DNA from: Dichetophora obliterata
Taxonomy: Eukaryota > Arthropoda > Insecta > Diptera > Sciomyzidae
Assembly: GCA_963920525.1 (NCBI GenBank)
Contig: OY986437.1
Location: forward strand, 59,786,330 to 59,850,329
Direction of reading: 5' to 3'
Length of the DNA: 64,000 nt
Shown here: one piece after another, positions 10,699 through 21,846 of the stretch
Layout: every line of letters begins with the position of its first letter
Position numbering within the stretch: the stretch's first letter is position 1
The notes under the pieces: model-generated
Seen by the model: the letters and a program-made list of their open reading frames with translations, nothing else
What the model was told of the DNA's origin: nothing
Databases searched by the model: none
Translations under genes and position numbers: made by a program

Positions 10699-11116
10699 CT
10701 ACTTTCAAAGCATTTCCAAACTCATTTCGCTAACTATCTTTCTGCAATTCCTGATAACAGCTTTTATACTCTGCCTTACCGTTGTCAATATGATGTTATT
10801 CCAAAGTAACTTTGCCGAGTTGTTGGTCACCTGCATGTATTTAGTTCTCATACTGGGAGAGGTTTTTCCTTGCTGCTGGCTGGCCAATCTAATGATGGAT
10901 GAGACCAATCGACTTACAACTGCCATGTATTCGTGCAATTGGTATGAACAAGATCAAAAATTCCGCAAAACTTTGATTATCTTTATGCAGCGATCGCAGC
11001 TTCCAAATGTGATTATGGCTGGCAACATGGCGCCCGTATCTTTGCAAACTTTTGTATCCATTATAAAATTTTCATTTTCAATGTTTACCGTTTTAAGTAA
11101 AATGAAAATGAACTAA
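10699..11116 (+). CDS. Odorant receptor A, last exon (7tm_6)
   Basis: The exon follows a polypyrimidine-rich TTTCAG acceptor and begins with the third base of the split serine codon. It encodes 138 residues plus a stop at 11114-11116. It covers TM5, TM6 and TM7 of an insect odorant receptor: a hydrophobic run FLQFLITAFILCLTVV, then the family signature near LTTAMYSCNWYEQ, the segment FMQRSQLPNVIMAG, and the final helix SFSMFTVLSKMK. These ligand-gated cation channel subunits work with Orco in the dendrite membrane of olfactory neurons, and the C-terminal region contacts the partner. It is very similar to 27700-28117. Differences in the second half are largely silent, which suggests purifying selection. 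The specific Drosophila orthologue is not clear to me. Confidence 0.92.
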
Positions 11117-11211
11117 CTAAAGGGAGCATAGCACTTACAAATATTAAAAATTATCAGTGGTAATATTTAGGGTGTAATGTTATTATTTTTGGGGTATTAA
11201 CCATGTAGGAA

Positions 11212-11217
11212 AATAAA
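11212..11217 (+). terminator. Probable poly(A) signal of odorant receptor A
   Basis: An AATAAA hexamer lies 96 bp after the stop codon, with T-rich and AT-rich DNA beyond it. It is the first such hexamer downstream of the gene. Confidence 0.6.
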
Positions 11218-11960
11218 CTATTTTAAAAATAGTCGAAAAAGTGGCTTTTTGTCAACTTGTTATAATTCTGATTCGTTTCTATAGAGCTAACTCACATATT
11301 TTGCATGTCGATGTCTGCTAAACTAGCCAATTGACCATTGCTTGCACATATTTTAAACAATTTGAAAATTTGTTGAATTCAAATTAGCTGTTGATTGGTT
11401 TAAAATAACTCTCTTAAAAACTAGTTAATTTTTCACACTTCAAATGAATTTAAGAACACAAAAGTTGGAAATTTGTATTTATTAAAAAGATAACTTAAAA
11501 AAAAAGAATCGAAAAAATTTGAACCAAAATTATTTCTATACTATTTTAACTTTAACGCTTATAAACACTTTCAAAGAGATACTAAATTTTGCAAATACAC
11601 AGAACAATTTTTAATGGATCTTTGATTTAAATTGATTTTAATTACAGAGTTTGAAATTAATGTGTTCAAAAATTCTTAAGTCGAATTAGAAATATTAAAG
11701 GAAATGTATTTTATCGAAGAATTATAATTTGACAAATTATTAAAATACTTGTTCAAATTAGTTTTGGTATTCAAAACCACATATTTTTTAAAAAGTTTTG
11801 AAGTGAAACATGTAAGGCTACTGAGGATAAAATTTTTCGAGTCTCGTCACAAACAATTTCGTCATGAAAAATATTTCGAGGCGCGTCACGTTTTTGAGTA
11901 CTCGAGCAATAATATTTTATATTTCTGTATTTTTTGTATCGAGACCCCAAGAAGAGTGGC

Positions 11961-12235
11961 AGATGGAGTGTTGGTGTGCTCAAAAAAGGTGCCAGACAGA
12001 GTATAGGTGTGTTCAAAAGAAATGTTGAAAAAAATATCATAGATTTTTTGATATGAACTATAATAGACATTTTATTTCTATTTTTTGTGTTTTTGTAGAT
12101 AGAGTGTAGGTGTGTTCAGAAGAAATTTTGAGGTGGTAAAACTTATAGCACAAGTTCCTACATTTGACCCCTAGGGGCTATATTTTTTGATATGCACTAT
12201 AAGAGACATTTTTTCTATATTTTGTGTTTTTGAAG
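11961..12235 (+). repeat. Degenerate direct repeats (about 100-140 bp)
   Basis: Two copies (about 11994-12095 and 12096-12235) share AGAGTGTAGGTGTGTTCA, TTTTTTGATATG-ACTATAA-AGACATTTT and TATTTTTTGTGTTTTTG in the same order. The second copy has about 40 extra bp. A short third piece of the unit starts near 11961. No coding content. Confidence 0.6.
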
Positions 12236-12448
12236 TGAAAACTTTTTTAGGCGCGTTGAACGATTTTGGTAGAGGGTAAATCTTTGGTTTGCGTCATTGT
12301 CTTTTTCCGAGTAACTCTCGTCATCAATACAGACAGCAAAGATAATAAGATAGGAAACTTAGAAAGCATAAGCAAGCAACCATCAATAAGTTTCTCTGCT
12401 GACGCATCGTTCTTTCCCTTCCCTTTGCTCCGCTGCGAAACATTAGCT

Positions 12449-12779
12449 GCATTCCCGTGGCACTAGATCAGATCATATCTCAGTAAAACAACGTTAGTTC
12501 AACTTGATATCAATTTGTCATCACAGTCTTGAAACAGCTGTTTAAAGAACAATAAAAGAAAACAACTATACCAAAACGCCCATTGAGCGGTGAAACGTCA
12601 AACTAGGAAAATGAATAGCTATTTAGATTTGCCAACTATGTTCATGTCGATAAAAAATGCTTGAAACTTGGCAGGATTTTAAGATCAGAAATAGAGCTTG
12701 AAATCGAGCTGGTTTTAATTTTTGTTTTTGTTTTGTGAATAAAATAGAGCCGCGCTCTAGATCAACGACCACGGGAATG
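12449..12779. mobile_element. Small TIR element with TAGCT flanks (331 bp)
   Basis: The ends read GCATTCCCGTGG and CCACGGGAATG. An inner inverted pair (CTAGATCA / TGATCTAG type) is partly kept. The 5-bp word TAGCT stands immediately outside both ends (12444-12448 and 12780-12784). No transposase. Confidence 0.55.
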
Positions 12780-13217
12780 TAGCTATTGAATGTTACTGTT
12801 TTTTTAATGTATATGCAGAGCTGTAGGCTAAAATAAAATAAATTTAAAATTTTCGATATTTGCTTTTTGTTTTTGTTTGACTGGCCGTGAAGTCTCTTTT
12901 AATGCCTCCACTTGAGATCTTGCTACCAGGCAAACAAAAAACACAGCAAGCAAAGTGCTGTTTATTCTCCGCCGCCAGTTCGGTTCATCCCCTCTAACGT
13001 TGCGCAACCGATGTGATACTGCTCTTCTCTGTTCTTCGTTGTGGTAGATTTGCTTGGTAATTGTTGTTGTAAATGTATTTTAGTTCAGCTACAGATCTAC
13101 ATAAACATTAACAGAAAAACAGTAAATATCCTTCATGATTTCTTTATGAAGGAACGATTTGTCAGCAGATAAACTCATTGATGGTTGCTTTCTGCCATAG
13201 TAGAATTAGACAAGATA

Positions 13218-13388
13218 GTGTTAGGGCTGAATGTGTTCTCTTTCTAAGTGACCATAACTGTCCAACTCATCTATTTTGATATATTTGCCAATTCTTGCTT
13301 TCATATTGCATTCTCATTGGTTGCAGATTTTGTATGAAATGTCAACTTCGTTTTGACAGTTTCGGTTACCGGCACTCCGCCCTAACAC
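13218..13388. mobile_element. TA-flanked MITE (171 bp)
   Basis: The termini GTGTTAGGGCTGAATG and the complement of CACTCCGCCCTAACAC are flanked by TA on both sides. The size and TA target fit a nonautonomous Tc1/mariner-type element. Confidence 0.65.
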
Positions 13389-13594
13389 TACCTTGCTAAC
13401 TTTTGCCATGCTTGCTGCATTTGCTGAGCACCTGGTAGCCAATATCCAAGAGCGTGTATTTGAGTTTCATGAGCAACATAAAAACATTTGTAGTTTTATA
13501 AATGTCGCCAGCATATTCTCTGATTCTACGATGGGACATGGTATAATAAGTAATAGGTAGGAGTGACATTTCGTATTTCGACCATCGAATGTCA

Positions 13595-13790
13595 AGCAAA
13601 AGAAAACAAAATAGAGAACGTGTGTTACACACATTGGCCACATTCAGAGGAGTCACCTGCTGTGAATATATCATTTAGTTGCAAAGGTTTCTCACTTAAA
13701 TTTAAAAAAAACAGTTGCCAACTATTGACTCCGCTGAAAGCTGTCAATGTGTGTGACACAAGCACTTTATATTGTTTTCTTTTGTTTGAA
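13595..13790. repeat. Hairpin element 4 (arms of about 60 bp)
   Basis: AAAAGAAAACAAAATAGAG... ACACACATTGGCCAC...TCAGAGGAGTCA on the left pairs with the complement of TGACTCCGCTGAAAG...CAATGTGTGTGACAC...GTTTTCTTTT on the right. The loop is about 70 bp. The open frames here are by-products of the repeat. Confidence 0.75.
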
Positions 13791-13799
13791 GTTTGTGAA

Positions 13800-14299
13800 A
13801 ATAAGTAGTTGTGAAGGCTACCTATTAATAATTTTATCATGAGTGGGACTGCATCGTCCAAAATTTTTTGTTTCTTATTTCAGCTACCATAAGCCTATAG
13901 TATCTGTTTTAAAATATAATGCAATCATTAATGACGCAAACAGTGAAAATAGTGTAAATGAAATTCAATGAAATGCATGTCAATACAAATTTTATGTGTG
14001 TGTGTATTATTATTATGTATTTTAAGTGTATATTAATTATTTCAATAAGTTTAATTGATATTTTTGTTTAGGTTTTTGTATTTGTATTTGGATTTGTTTA
14101 TAATGTACAACAAGATTAATATCTTATAATTAAAGCACTAGCAACATAAAGTTAAAACCATAAAACAAGAGTGATCAAATTTAATTAAATTAAGTGAATT
14201 AAATAAATATGACAATTAAAAATTCAAAACTTAACATTAATTTAAAAATAGCTTAAACATAACATACTAGACAACATTATTCAACAAGTGACAGTTTAC
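13800..14299. other. AT-rich spacer, possible LINE 3' UTR
   Basis: No gene is visible. A short (GT)n run lies at 13993-14008. The T-rich end of this stretch could be the 3' untranslated tail of the minus-strand LINE that follows. Confidence 0.4.
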
Positions 14300-15170
14300 T
14301 TTACTTGAATATTAAAAGAAATTTATTAGGTAAGATGGTTAGAGAGTTTGTTTTTAAATTGTGATGCGTTGCTGATTGACTGAATACTTCTGGGAAGTAT
14401 ATTGTTCCTTTGAGAACGTGAAAAACTCAGGAAAACGGTGTAAAAAATTGTATCGCCCATTAAGAACGCAATATACCGTATACTTTCCCAACAGCTATGT
14501 TAATATGGTTATTCCATGTTAGAAAACGAATAAAAGTTATGCCTAAATTTTTTGCACATTCAACGTACTTAATTTCAGAATAATTCAGTTTAATACTTGG
14601 AATTGAGCTTAGATCCAATCGATTTTTGTTGGTAAGAATACATTTGGACTTAGATGGATTAAAATATCATCCATTGCTGGTCGCCCAATTAAATATGAGC
14701 TTGAGATCAGAGGATAGCTTATCAACGCACTCTATGATTTCTGAAGGTTTAGAGTGAATGTACAATTGAACATCTTCTGCATGCAGATGCATGCTGCAAT
14801 GCCATGAAACATTGACAATATCATTAACATACAAAGAAAAAAGTAATGGTCCCAATATTTAACCTTGTGGCACACCTTTAGAAACAGATGCTAGGCGTGA
14901 CACCACTTCCTTAACGCATACAATCTGACTCCTATCAGACAGGTAAGACTTAATAAATTTTGCGGCAGAATTAGAAAAATTAAAAAGGTTACTTAGTTTC
15001 ATGCAGAGTAGCGCGTGGTCAACCGTACCAAATGCCTTGGAATGATCTAGAAGCGTAAGAAATGTAGCATTGTTATTGTCTACGGCTTTGCGAATATCTT
15101 CTGTCACCTGAATAAGAGCTGTCACACATCCCCTTATGGGTCTGAAGCCCGACTGCTTTTAATTTGTTTT
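14300..15170 (-). pseudogene. Jockey-like LINE reverse transcriptase relic
   Basis: On the minus strand 14859-15125 reads palm motif A as TLLDHSKAFGTVDHALL, then SYLSDRSQIVCV and GVPQG. After an in-frame stop, 14667-14855 reads MGPLLFSLYVNDI. The catalytic motif is changed from YADD to HAED. Downstream frames continue through the thumb region to about 14300. A stop between VPQG and GPLLF and the altered motif show it is dead. The 5' part (endonuclease) is absent. Confidence 0.8.
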
Positions 15171-16481
15171 TTATATTAAAACCCATAATTTAAATTATAA
15201 TGAAGTGATAAAAGATGAAAATAATGTGCAATAATGAAAAACCGGATGTACGGATAAACCGAATCGGGGGCAGAAAATGAACTGCACTTTGCTTGCTATT
15301 TTTTCTGTTTTCCTTGTAGCAAGACCCATCAAACAAAATATCATATATAAAAAATAGATAATTTATTTTATTTTATGAGGATTATTTTTCATTCAATAGT
15401 GCTCCCTGTATTTTATTTTTATATCAGCAATATTCAATTTAAATGTAATAATATAGTTTGGTGTAATTATAAAATAAAAATGCTATCTGAATAAAAAATA
15501 TTTTGAAAGAAATATTCGAAGGTTGAGGGGGTGAAGTTATAAATTTTTTTTTCGATTAGCATGAAAATTCTTATATAGCAGTAAGACGGTCCGTGACAGG
15601 ACAAAGTCTTCCAGGAAATACTAATATTTTGCATACATGTTTTCGCTTCAGTCGGCAGTCCCCTCACTGCTATACTTTTTTCATTTTTTAAGGTTAAATT
15701 TTATTTTTTTTTAATTAAGGTTTTTTGAGTAAAGTTAAGTTTTTTAGGTATTTTGTAATATTTTTCACAGTTATTTCAAGAAAGTTTTACATTTTCATAT
15801 ATTTTTATATTTTATATTTTGCACAGCTAGTTAAAAAAGAGTTTTATTTTAGTATTATTATAATAACATTTCAGTATTCCTAAGGAAGTATCATGTGTTT
15901 ATAACATTGTGTTATTTTGTACTGCTCGTTTAAGTAAGATTTTTATTTAAAAATTTTTTTAAATCACATTTAGGTTTTTCTCAGGTAAAATGATTAAATT
16001 TTTTGACACGTTCAAAAAATTGCTAAAAAAAATCTTTTAATTTTCAAGTCACATTTATGTATTTTCACGTCATATGATGTACAGCTAGTTACAATTTGTT
16101 TTTTTTTAAACCAGTTTTGAGAAGACAATACATTGAGCAAATTTCAAAAATAATATCAACGTTTTTAAAAATAGACAAGCAACAAGTGCAACAACCAAAT
16201 GATTTAGACTGACTCTATGGTAAAAGTGGTAAAAGATGTAGAAGGTCTTTAGGGTGTCGAACTGGGTGAGCAAAGTGAGTACAATGGAATGTTCTTAGGA
16301 ATTTTATCGTGATGGCAACTAATTCTTGTCTCACATAACTTTCTTTGGAAAATGTAAAGAAACTTAAGCTTATCTGTGTGGCTAAATTACAGCTAATCAA
16401 ACTATACGTTTCAACATATTATTAGAACAACTGTCATGAAATTAACTTTAGCTAACAATAATTTTGGTAAAAACCAAATTT
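15171..16481. other. Intergenic AT-rich DNA
   Basis: I see no gene or clear mobile element here. Open frames of about 60 codons lack codon bias or similarity I recognise. This is the region upstream of receptor B. Confidence 0.4.
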
Positions 16482-16704
16482 TTTAACACCTTTTGACACG
16501 CAAGCAGTTAAAATTTTATTTGGTCCTATTTAAACAGCCAAATAGTTTTAAAACTTTTGTAGTTACTATGTCACTTTTCTAAAACTCAAACTTGTTTCAA
16601 CACAGTTTAACACCTTTTGACACGCAAGCAGTTAAACTTTCTTAACTCCTATGTTATTAGCCAAATGGTTTCATATCTTTTGTAGCCACTATATAAGCCC
16701 TCTT
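16482..16704 (+). repeat. Tandem duplication of the receptor B promoter region
   Basis: About 100 bp are repeated with a 123-124 bp offset. Copy 1 starts at 16482 and copy 2 at 16606 with the same TTTAACACCTTTTGACACGC, then AAGCAGTTAAA. Both continue through AGCCAAAT-GTTT to TTTTGTAG-YACTAT. Copy 2 reads ACTATATAAGCCC at its end, where copy 1 reads ACTATGTCAC. So only the gene-proximal copy keeps a TATA box. Confidence 0.85.
16690..16697 (+). promoter_or_regulatory. TATA box of odorant receptor B
   Basis: TATATAAG lies 45 bp before the chosen ATG. An initiator-like ACAGT follows at 16721-16725, about 31 bp downstream, which is the usual TATA-to-start spacing. The resulting 5' leader would be only about 13 bases. 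Confidence 0.55.
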
Positions 16705-16734
16705 ATGTCCCAATATAAAGACAGTACATTTAAA

Positions 16735-17513
16735 ATGATGCAACGACTAGTAAGAAAACAAGTAACGCAAGTGAAACCTATCTCAGCTTTGCCACCAAAG
16801 GAACTCAATTCAAAAGATGCCTTTCGTTATTTAAAGTATAATTGGAGTACTATTGGTATGTCTCCACCTAGGCGTTTTCGCATTCCGTACTACGCCTATT
16901 CACTGTTCGTCGTCACCTTTGGTGCAGTACTCATGCCTTTATCGATGGTGGCCAACAACTTTTTTCTGGATAGTTTGCAGATAGTTCTCGCTAATCTCTC
17001 GTTGAGCCTAAACTTTATATGGGCTACATTTAAGACACTGACCGTTTTTCACTATTATGGTGAATTAAAAAAAGGTGAACAGATCTTGAATATACTGGAT
17101 GTGCGGTGCAACCAACACCCAACTGATCGTAAATATGTTCTATCTAGCATCAAACTATGTGAAAGTATTTACGTCGGTTACATGGCATTCTACCTTATCA
17201 CTGGATTTGGTTTATTGGCCGTAGGTTACTCCCAGCATCAACTTATATATAATGGTTGGTTGCCCCAGTTCTCAAGTGATCCGGAAACTAATTTTTCGCT
17301 GGGATTTTCCTATCAGGCCATGGCACAGATCTATACCATATTTCAGAACGTATATAACGACATGTACCATCAATGCTATATAGCAATGATGATTGGACAT
17401 CTTCGTGCCCTTGCGGCACGTATTGAACGCATTGGGAAGGATGCAAGCCACTGTCTAGAGGATAATCAAGAGGAGTTACTCAACTGCATACAGGATCATA
17501 AAAATGTTCAAAG
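16735..17513 (+). CDS. Odorant receptor B, exon 1 (7tm_6)
   Basis: This exon encodes 259 codons plus two bases of a split serine codon and ends before GTAAGG. I chose the ATG at 16735 (MMQRLVRK) rather than the in-frame ATG at 16651, because the earlier one lies upstream of the TATA box. Visible features are a cytoplasmic N-terminus of about 50 residues and hydrophobic helices near residues 52-75 (YSLFVVTFGAVLMPLSMV), 80-105, 140-163 and 195-222. The loop after TM4 contains GHLRALAARIERIG and ends ELLNCIQDHKN. With exon 2 (27700-28117) the product is 398 residues, normal for insect odorant receptors. The pattern of the TM4 loop resembles the Or2a/Or33 type, but I do not assign a name. It forms an odorant-gated channel with Orco. 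Confidence 0.93.
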
Positions 17514-17586
17514 GTAAGGAAGATACAGCTTTTGCACTTTAGAATTTGCTGAAAGTTTAGTATGGGTAAAAAAAGTGTCCGACTTA

Positions 17587-17617
17587 ATAATCGGTACTAG
17601 CATTGGTTTGGCTGGTA
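17587..17617 (+). other. Intronic segment shared with receptor A (copy B)
   Basis: ATAATCGGTA-CTAGCATTGGTTTGGCTGGTA-like sequence matches 171-201 with few differences, at nearly the same distance from the donor site. Confidence 0.6.
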
Positions 17618-17889
17618 GCGACACGAATGTATAAAGAGTTGGCGCACAGTGGATCGAAACAAGGAAAAAGCGGAACTAGGAACGAAAGTGGCAATCATAC
17701 CGACTAAATGATTATGTTGTATCAAAAAATGGGAGCTCGAATTTGAGGTCAAAAAAGTATTTAATTGCACTTTGTTTAAATTACAGGGTGTTCAACAAAT
17801 TTGTCCTTACTACCTTAAAATGGAAAGTGTAACAGAATGTTAATCTTTAACCGCACTACATAGAATAAATATTTTAATATTTATCGATT

Positions 17890-20500
17890 ACTTCTTTTAG
17901 ATTAACAGTTCCTGAACATTTATTTAATTCTATAGTTGATGTAAGCTTTTGGCCGCCAAACTCAATTGTACGCGAATTTGAATTTAAAAGCAATCCAAGA
18001 CCGGTAAATGTTGCACATTTGTCGCATCCCCGAAATAGCCCTGAATCTCATCCAAAAAACGATTAATAAACCGCAAGTCTAAATTAGAGCTTGTGTATCA
18101 AAATGTCAAGGGTCTTAACTCCAAACTTTCCGATATTTTTATAAACAGTTTTGATTTAAAATATAACATTATAATTTTTACAGAGACTTGGCTTCGCTCT
18201 AATATCTTAAATTCTGAAATAATGTGCAATAAATATCAAATTTTTCCTAAAGATCGTCATGATAAGATCGGTGGTGGTGATTGATAGCTGTTCAAAACTC
18301 GCTTGTATCTGAAGAATTGACAATTCTTGACACCAGTGACATTGAGTTCATTTGTGTTGCAGTTAAATTAAGTAATAGTATTATTTATGTTACCTGCTAA
18401 ATGTGACTTAACAATGTATTTAAAACATTTACACGCCATTGAAAAATTCATAATTTGTTAAAAAATAAAGACGTTCTTATTGTGCTGGGTGATTTTAACC
18501 TACCTTTTGTGACTTGGAGATCGTCGAACGATTATTCATTTCTTACTCCTGTTTCCAATAGTGATTGGATAAATGACTTCTTAGATAAGCTGTCTGATCT
18601 GTGTCTTCAACAAGTCAATGATATTTTAAATATAAACCACAGAACCCTAGACCTTGTATTTGTAGATAGATGCACTACTGTTAATCTCTATTGTTCGAAT
18701 CCCGTATCTCTTCCAGAAGATGTACATCATCCAACTCTTGAAAAAACAGTTTTACTCCCCCACGAAAAAGAAAATAAAGTAACTGCTGATGCGCGAAATA
18801 AAAAGTTTATAATTTTAAGAAAACGGACTATGTAAAACTTAATTCCTTATTTCGCAGACTGATTGGTCTCCAATTTTAACTAGCGGAACATATTCATATT
18901 ATGGCGTCGAATATTCTGTACAGTTTTTCAATGATACTCTGCAAACGTGTTTCTTATTGTCTGTCCCAAAAAAAAAGTGTTTCTCCAATCCTTTAAATCC
19001 ACCCTGGCTAATAAATGATCTTAAGGCATTTAAAAATTTTTAAAATCGTTTATTTAAAAAATATAAAATATCTGGTTCTAGTTTAGACTTTGCTTCCTAT
19101 TCTTCTTGTCGTTATAGATATCAACTATTAAATAAACAATGCTATTCTGCTTATAACATAAAATCTCAATTTAAAGATGATCAAAAACTTTTCTATAGTT
19201 TTTTTTAACTCAAAACGTAAAGCCTCCAGCTTTCCACCCCTTATGAAATTCAATCAGGAAGAATCATTTTGTGACAATGCGATTTCTAACATGTTTGCAA
19301 ACTTCTTTAAATCAACTTACTCCAATATACCATTTAATACTAGCACGGTGTATCCTTTTCTCCTGCCAGTTAACTCTTTTGAAACTCCTGTAATAGGTTT
19401 ACTTCGACAAGTAAAATCTTCTTTTACGACCGGCCCTGTTAAAATTCCAAGCTATATTTTAAAGCAATGAGCTACAAACCTGTGTACTCCTCTAGCAAAC
19501 ATTTTTAATATTTCCTTGCATATTGGTTATTTTCCTATTATATGGAAGGATTCTTATATTATACCCCTTCATAAATGTGGTTCCAAGATAGATGTTTCAA
19601 CTATCGAGGAATTGCAAAATTAAGTGCAATCCCTAAGTTATTTGAGAAAATTATAACTGATCAATTAACCCACTTCGTGTCTTCCACCATTTCTGTCTTT
19701 CAACATGGTTTTCTGAAGGGTAAGTCCACAACAACAAACTTCTTAGAGTTTACTACGCGTGCTATAAATGGTTTTACTTTGGGACTGCAGACTGATGTTA
19801 TTTATATGGTGTAATATAAATTACACTATAAATAACACTAACTTAGAAATATTTTCCAGTTTTCTCGATCTTGGTGTTACTATGGATTCAAAACTTCGCT
19901 TCAATCTCCACGTTAATATGGTGATAAATAAGGCAAGAGGAGTCCTTGGTTTCATTAAAAGATGGGCTAAAGAATTCAGTGATCCCTTTACTACTAAATT
20001 ATTATATACCTCTCTCGTAAGGCCAATTCTTGAATATGCATCAGTTGTATGGAACCCACAATATAATGTTTACATCGACGCCATAGAATCCGTTCAAAAA
20101 CAGTTTTTACTTTTTGCTTTACGTCATAGTCGTTGGAACCCCAATATTATGCTTCCTTCGTATGAAATACGCCTTAAAATTATTTTACTACCTTCCCTAA
20201 GAAGCAGAAGAATGATGCTTCATGTCATGTTTCTGTATAAATTACTTCGTGGCGAGATTAATTCGGAATATCTCATCTCAGCTCTAAATTTTAACATCCC
20301 AAGGAGAGGAACTAGACATTTTCTGTTTTTCAAGTTGAGTCAGTGCAGTTCTTATTACGCTTTTCATGAACCTTCACGATGTATGTGCAGTGATTTCAAT
20401 GCCAACTTCAATATGATTAATTTTTCTGATTCGGTAGACGTCTTAAAACGGAAAATTATATTACATTTAAATAATTAAATCAATTTAACTTCATCCTATT
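17890..20500 (+). mobile_element. Jockey-like LINE, catalytic core deleted
   Basis: Order on the + strand: a gag-like C-terminus (FWPPNSIVREFEFKSNP near 17950), endonuclease pieces (YQNVKGLNSK near 18096, FTETWL near 18177, VLGDFNLPFVTW near 18483), a linker, the RT start (NYRGIAKLSAIPKLFEKI near 19605, FQHGFLKGKSTTTNFLEF), and then the C-terminal part (LGVTMDSKLRFNLHVN to the end at 20478). Between VIYMV (19814) and SFLDLGVT (19858) the palm with motifs A, B and YADD is missing, a loss of roughly 150 codons. Several frameshifts also occur. It lies in sense orientation in the receptor B intron. Confidence 0.85.
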
Positions 20501-21435
20501 ATACCTAACGCAGTTTTATAACAATGTAATATCGGTAATTGAGCTTGTTCTGTTTCTCCTTTTAGTCTCGATATTATGTTTTATAAAGTAAGCACCATCA
20601 AATATATAATCGTTTTTAAAACTTACTTTTTAATTATTCAATATTTTAATTTTAAATCGAATTGTGATTTACGCGCTCACGTGGTTTATTGATTTGAAAT
20701 TAGACTGAACTCACACTATCACCTGGATTGGTGTGCCAGAGTTTATCTCTTTTCCACACAAGTTTATTCCTGCGTTGGCCCAAATGCATATCCAACTAAT
20801 TGGAATTTTGATTTGGCGGATATGAGATTTATCTCATTTATAGAATTAAAATGAGATAAATTTTATCTCATTAATGAAATATTTTATCTCATTATATAGA
20901 ATTAAATATACTTAAATACGCGTTTGTTATATATTAAATTTCTAAACTCCGCTGAAAAGCCAATTAATGTGCTTAGTGGAAAGTCCTAATTGCCAATAGG
21001 GTGTATGTTTAGTTCGTAGGTTCTAGAGTATAATCGTGCATGCGTGTAGGTCGGGTATACGTATCTTTGGAAGATTCATACCTCCGGGCGAATAAAAAAA
21101 AAATGCAGTTTAAAATGTTCAACAAATACGTATTTAAAAATGTATTAACGAGCTATAAAAATTGATAAGTCCTCTTATAATATACACCGGAACTTAAGAT
21201 TTCGAAACAGAATATATCAAATGTTCACTTCCAAAATTTTTGGTCAATATTTGGTTTGCATTGATTCAATATTTTTTAATTTATATGAAACCGTATTAAT
21301 TGGCCTTTCAGTTGGCATAAAAAAAATCTGTTTCAAAGAACACAGCGAGCACTATGAGGGACTTTCAAGAAAACTTAGACGTAGACTCAGATATACACTG
21401 CGTTCATAAACAATAGCACAATTTATGTATGTATT

Positions 21436-21846
21436 TTAAAAAAATGTGCTATAGCATATTGAACCTCTGCCAAGGATATTGAACCTATGCCTCTTATGCT
21501 TTGCAGTCTGATATATATATTTGTTCTTTAGGTGGGTAGCAATTATATTTGCGCTCTGAAGTTTATAATATGAAGGGAGAATTTCTTTACATTCAGCTGT
21601 CAATGAGTTGCGTAAAATCTGATATGAAGTTTTTGTCAAATCTAAAGACACAAAAAGTGAAAGAGCCTTGTCATTTGGTATTTCCACCTGCTTAATACTA
21701 CAACCATTTTCACAGAACACCTTAACTTTTTGAATTGACTCCGGATTATCTGGAAGAAATTTTAATATAATTGACAATTTTTTTTTGAACACACTCTTTT
21801 GATTGAAGAGAAAACCATAACTCGTTAAGTGAGTTCTTCCTAACAT
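21436..21846 (-). pseudogene. Unrecognised 136-codon frame, possibly transposon-derived
   Basis: The minus-strand frame includes DKALSLFVSLDLTKTSYQIL, then RNSLTAECKEILPSYYKLQ and IIATHLKN. A layout of DLTK-YQ-LRN...PSY-K...A appears in uncharacterised proteins of insect DNA transposons as I remember them, but I cannot name the family. The frame starts MLGRTHLTSY and no neighbouring transposon part is evident. It could be a relic inserted antisense in the receptor intron. Confidence 0.35.

Noticed and set aside
10698..11116. Recent gene conversion between the two receptor last exons
   Set aside because: Protein identity is very high in the second half, but silent sites differ throughout, so purifying selection explains it better.
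12266..12466. 66-codon + strand frame
   Set aside because: It runs across the left border of a TIR element at 12449, so it is not a conserved unit.
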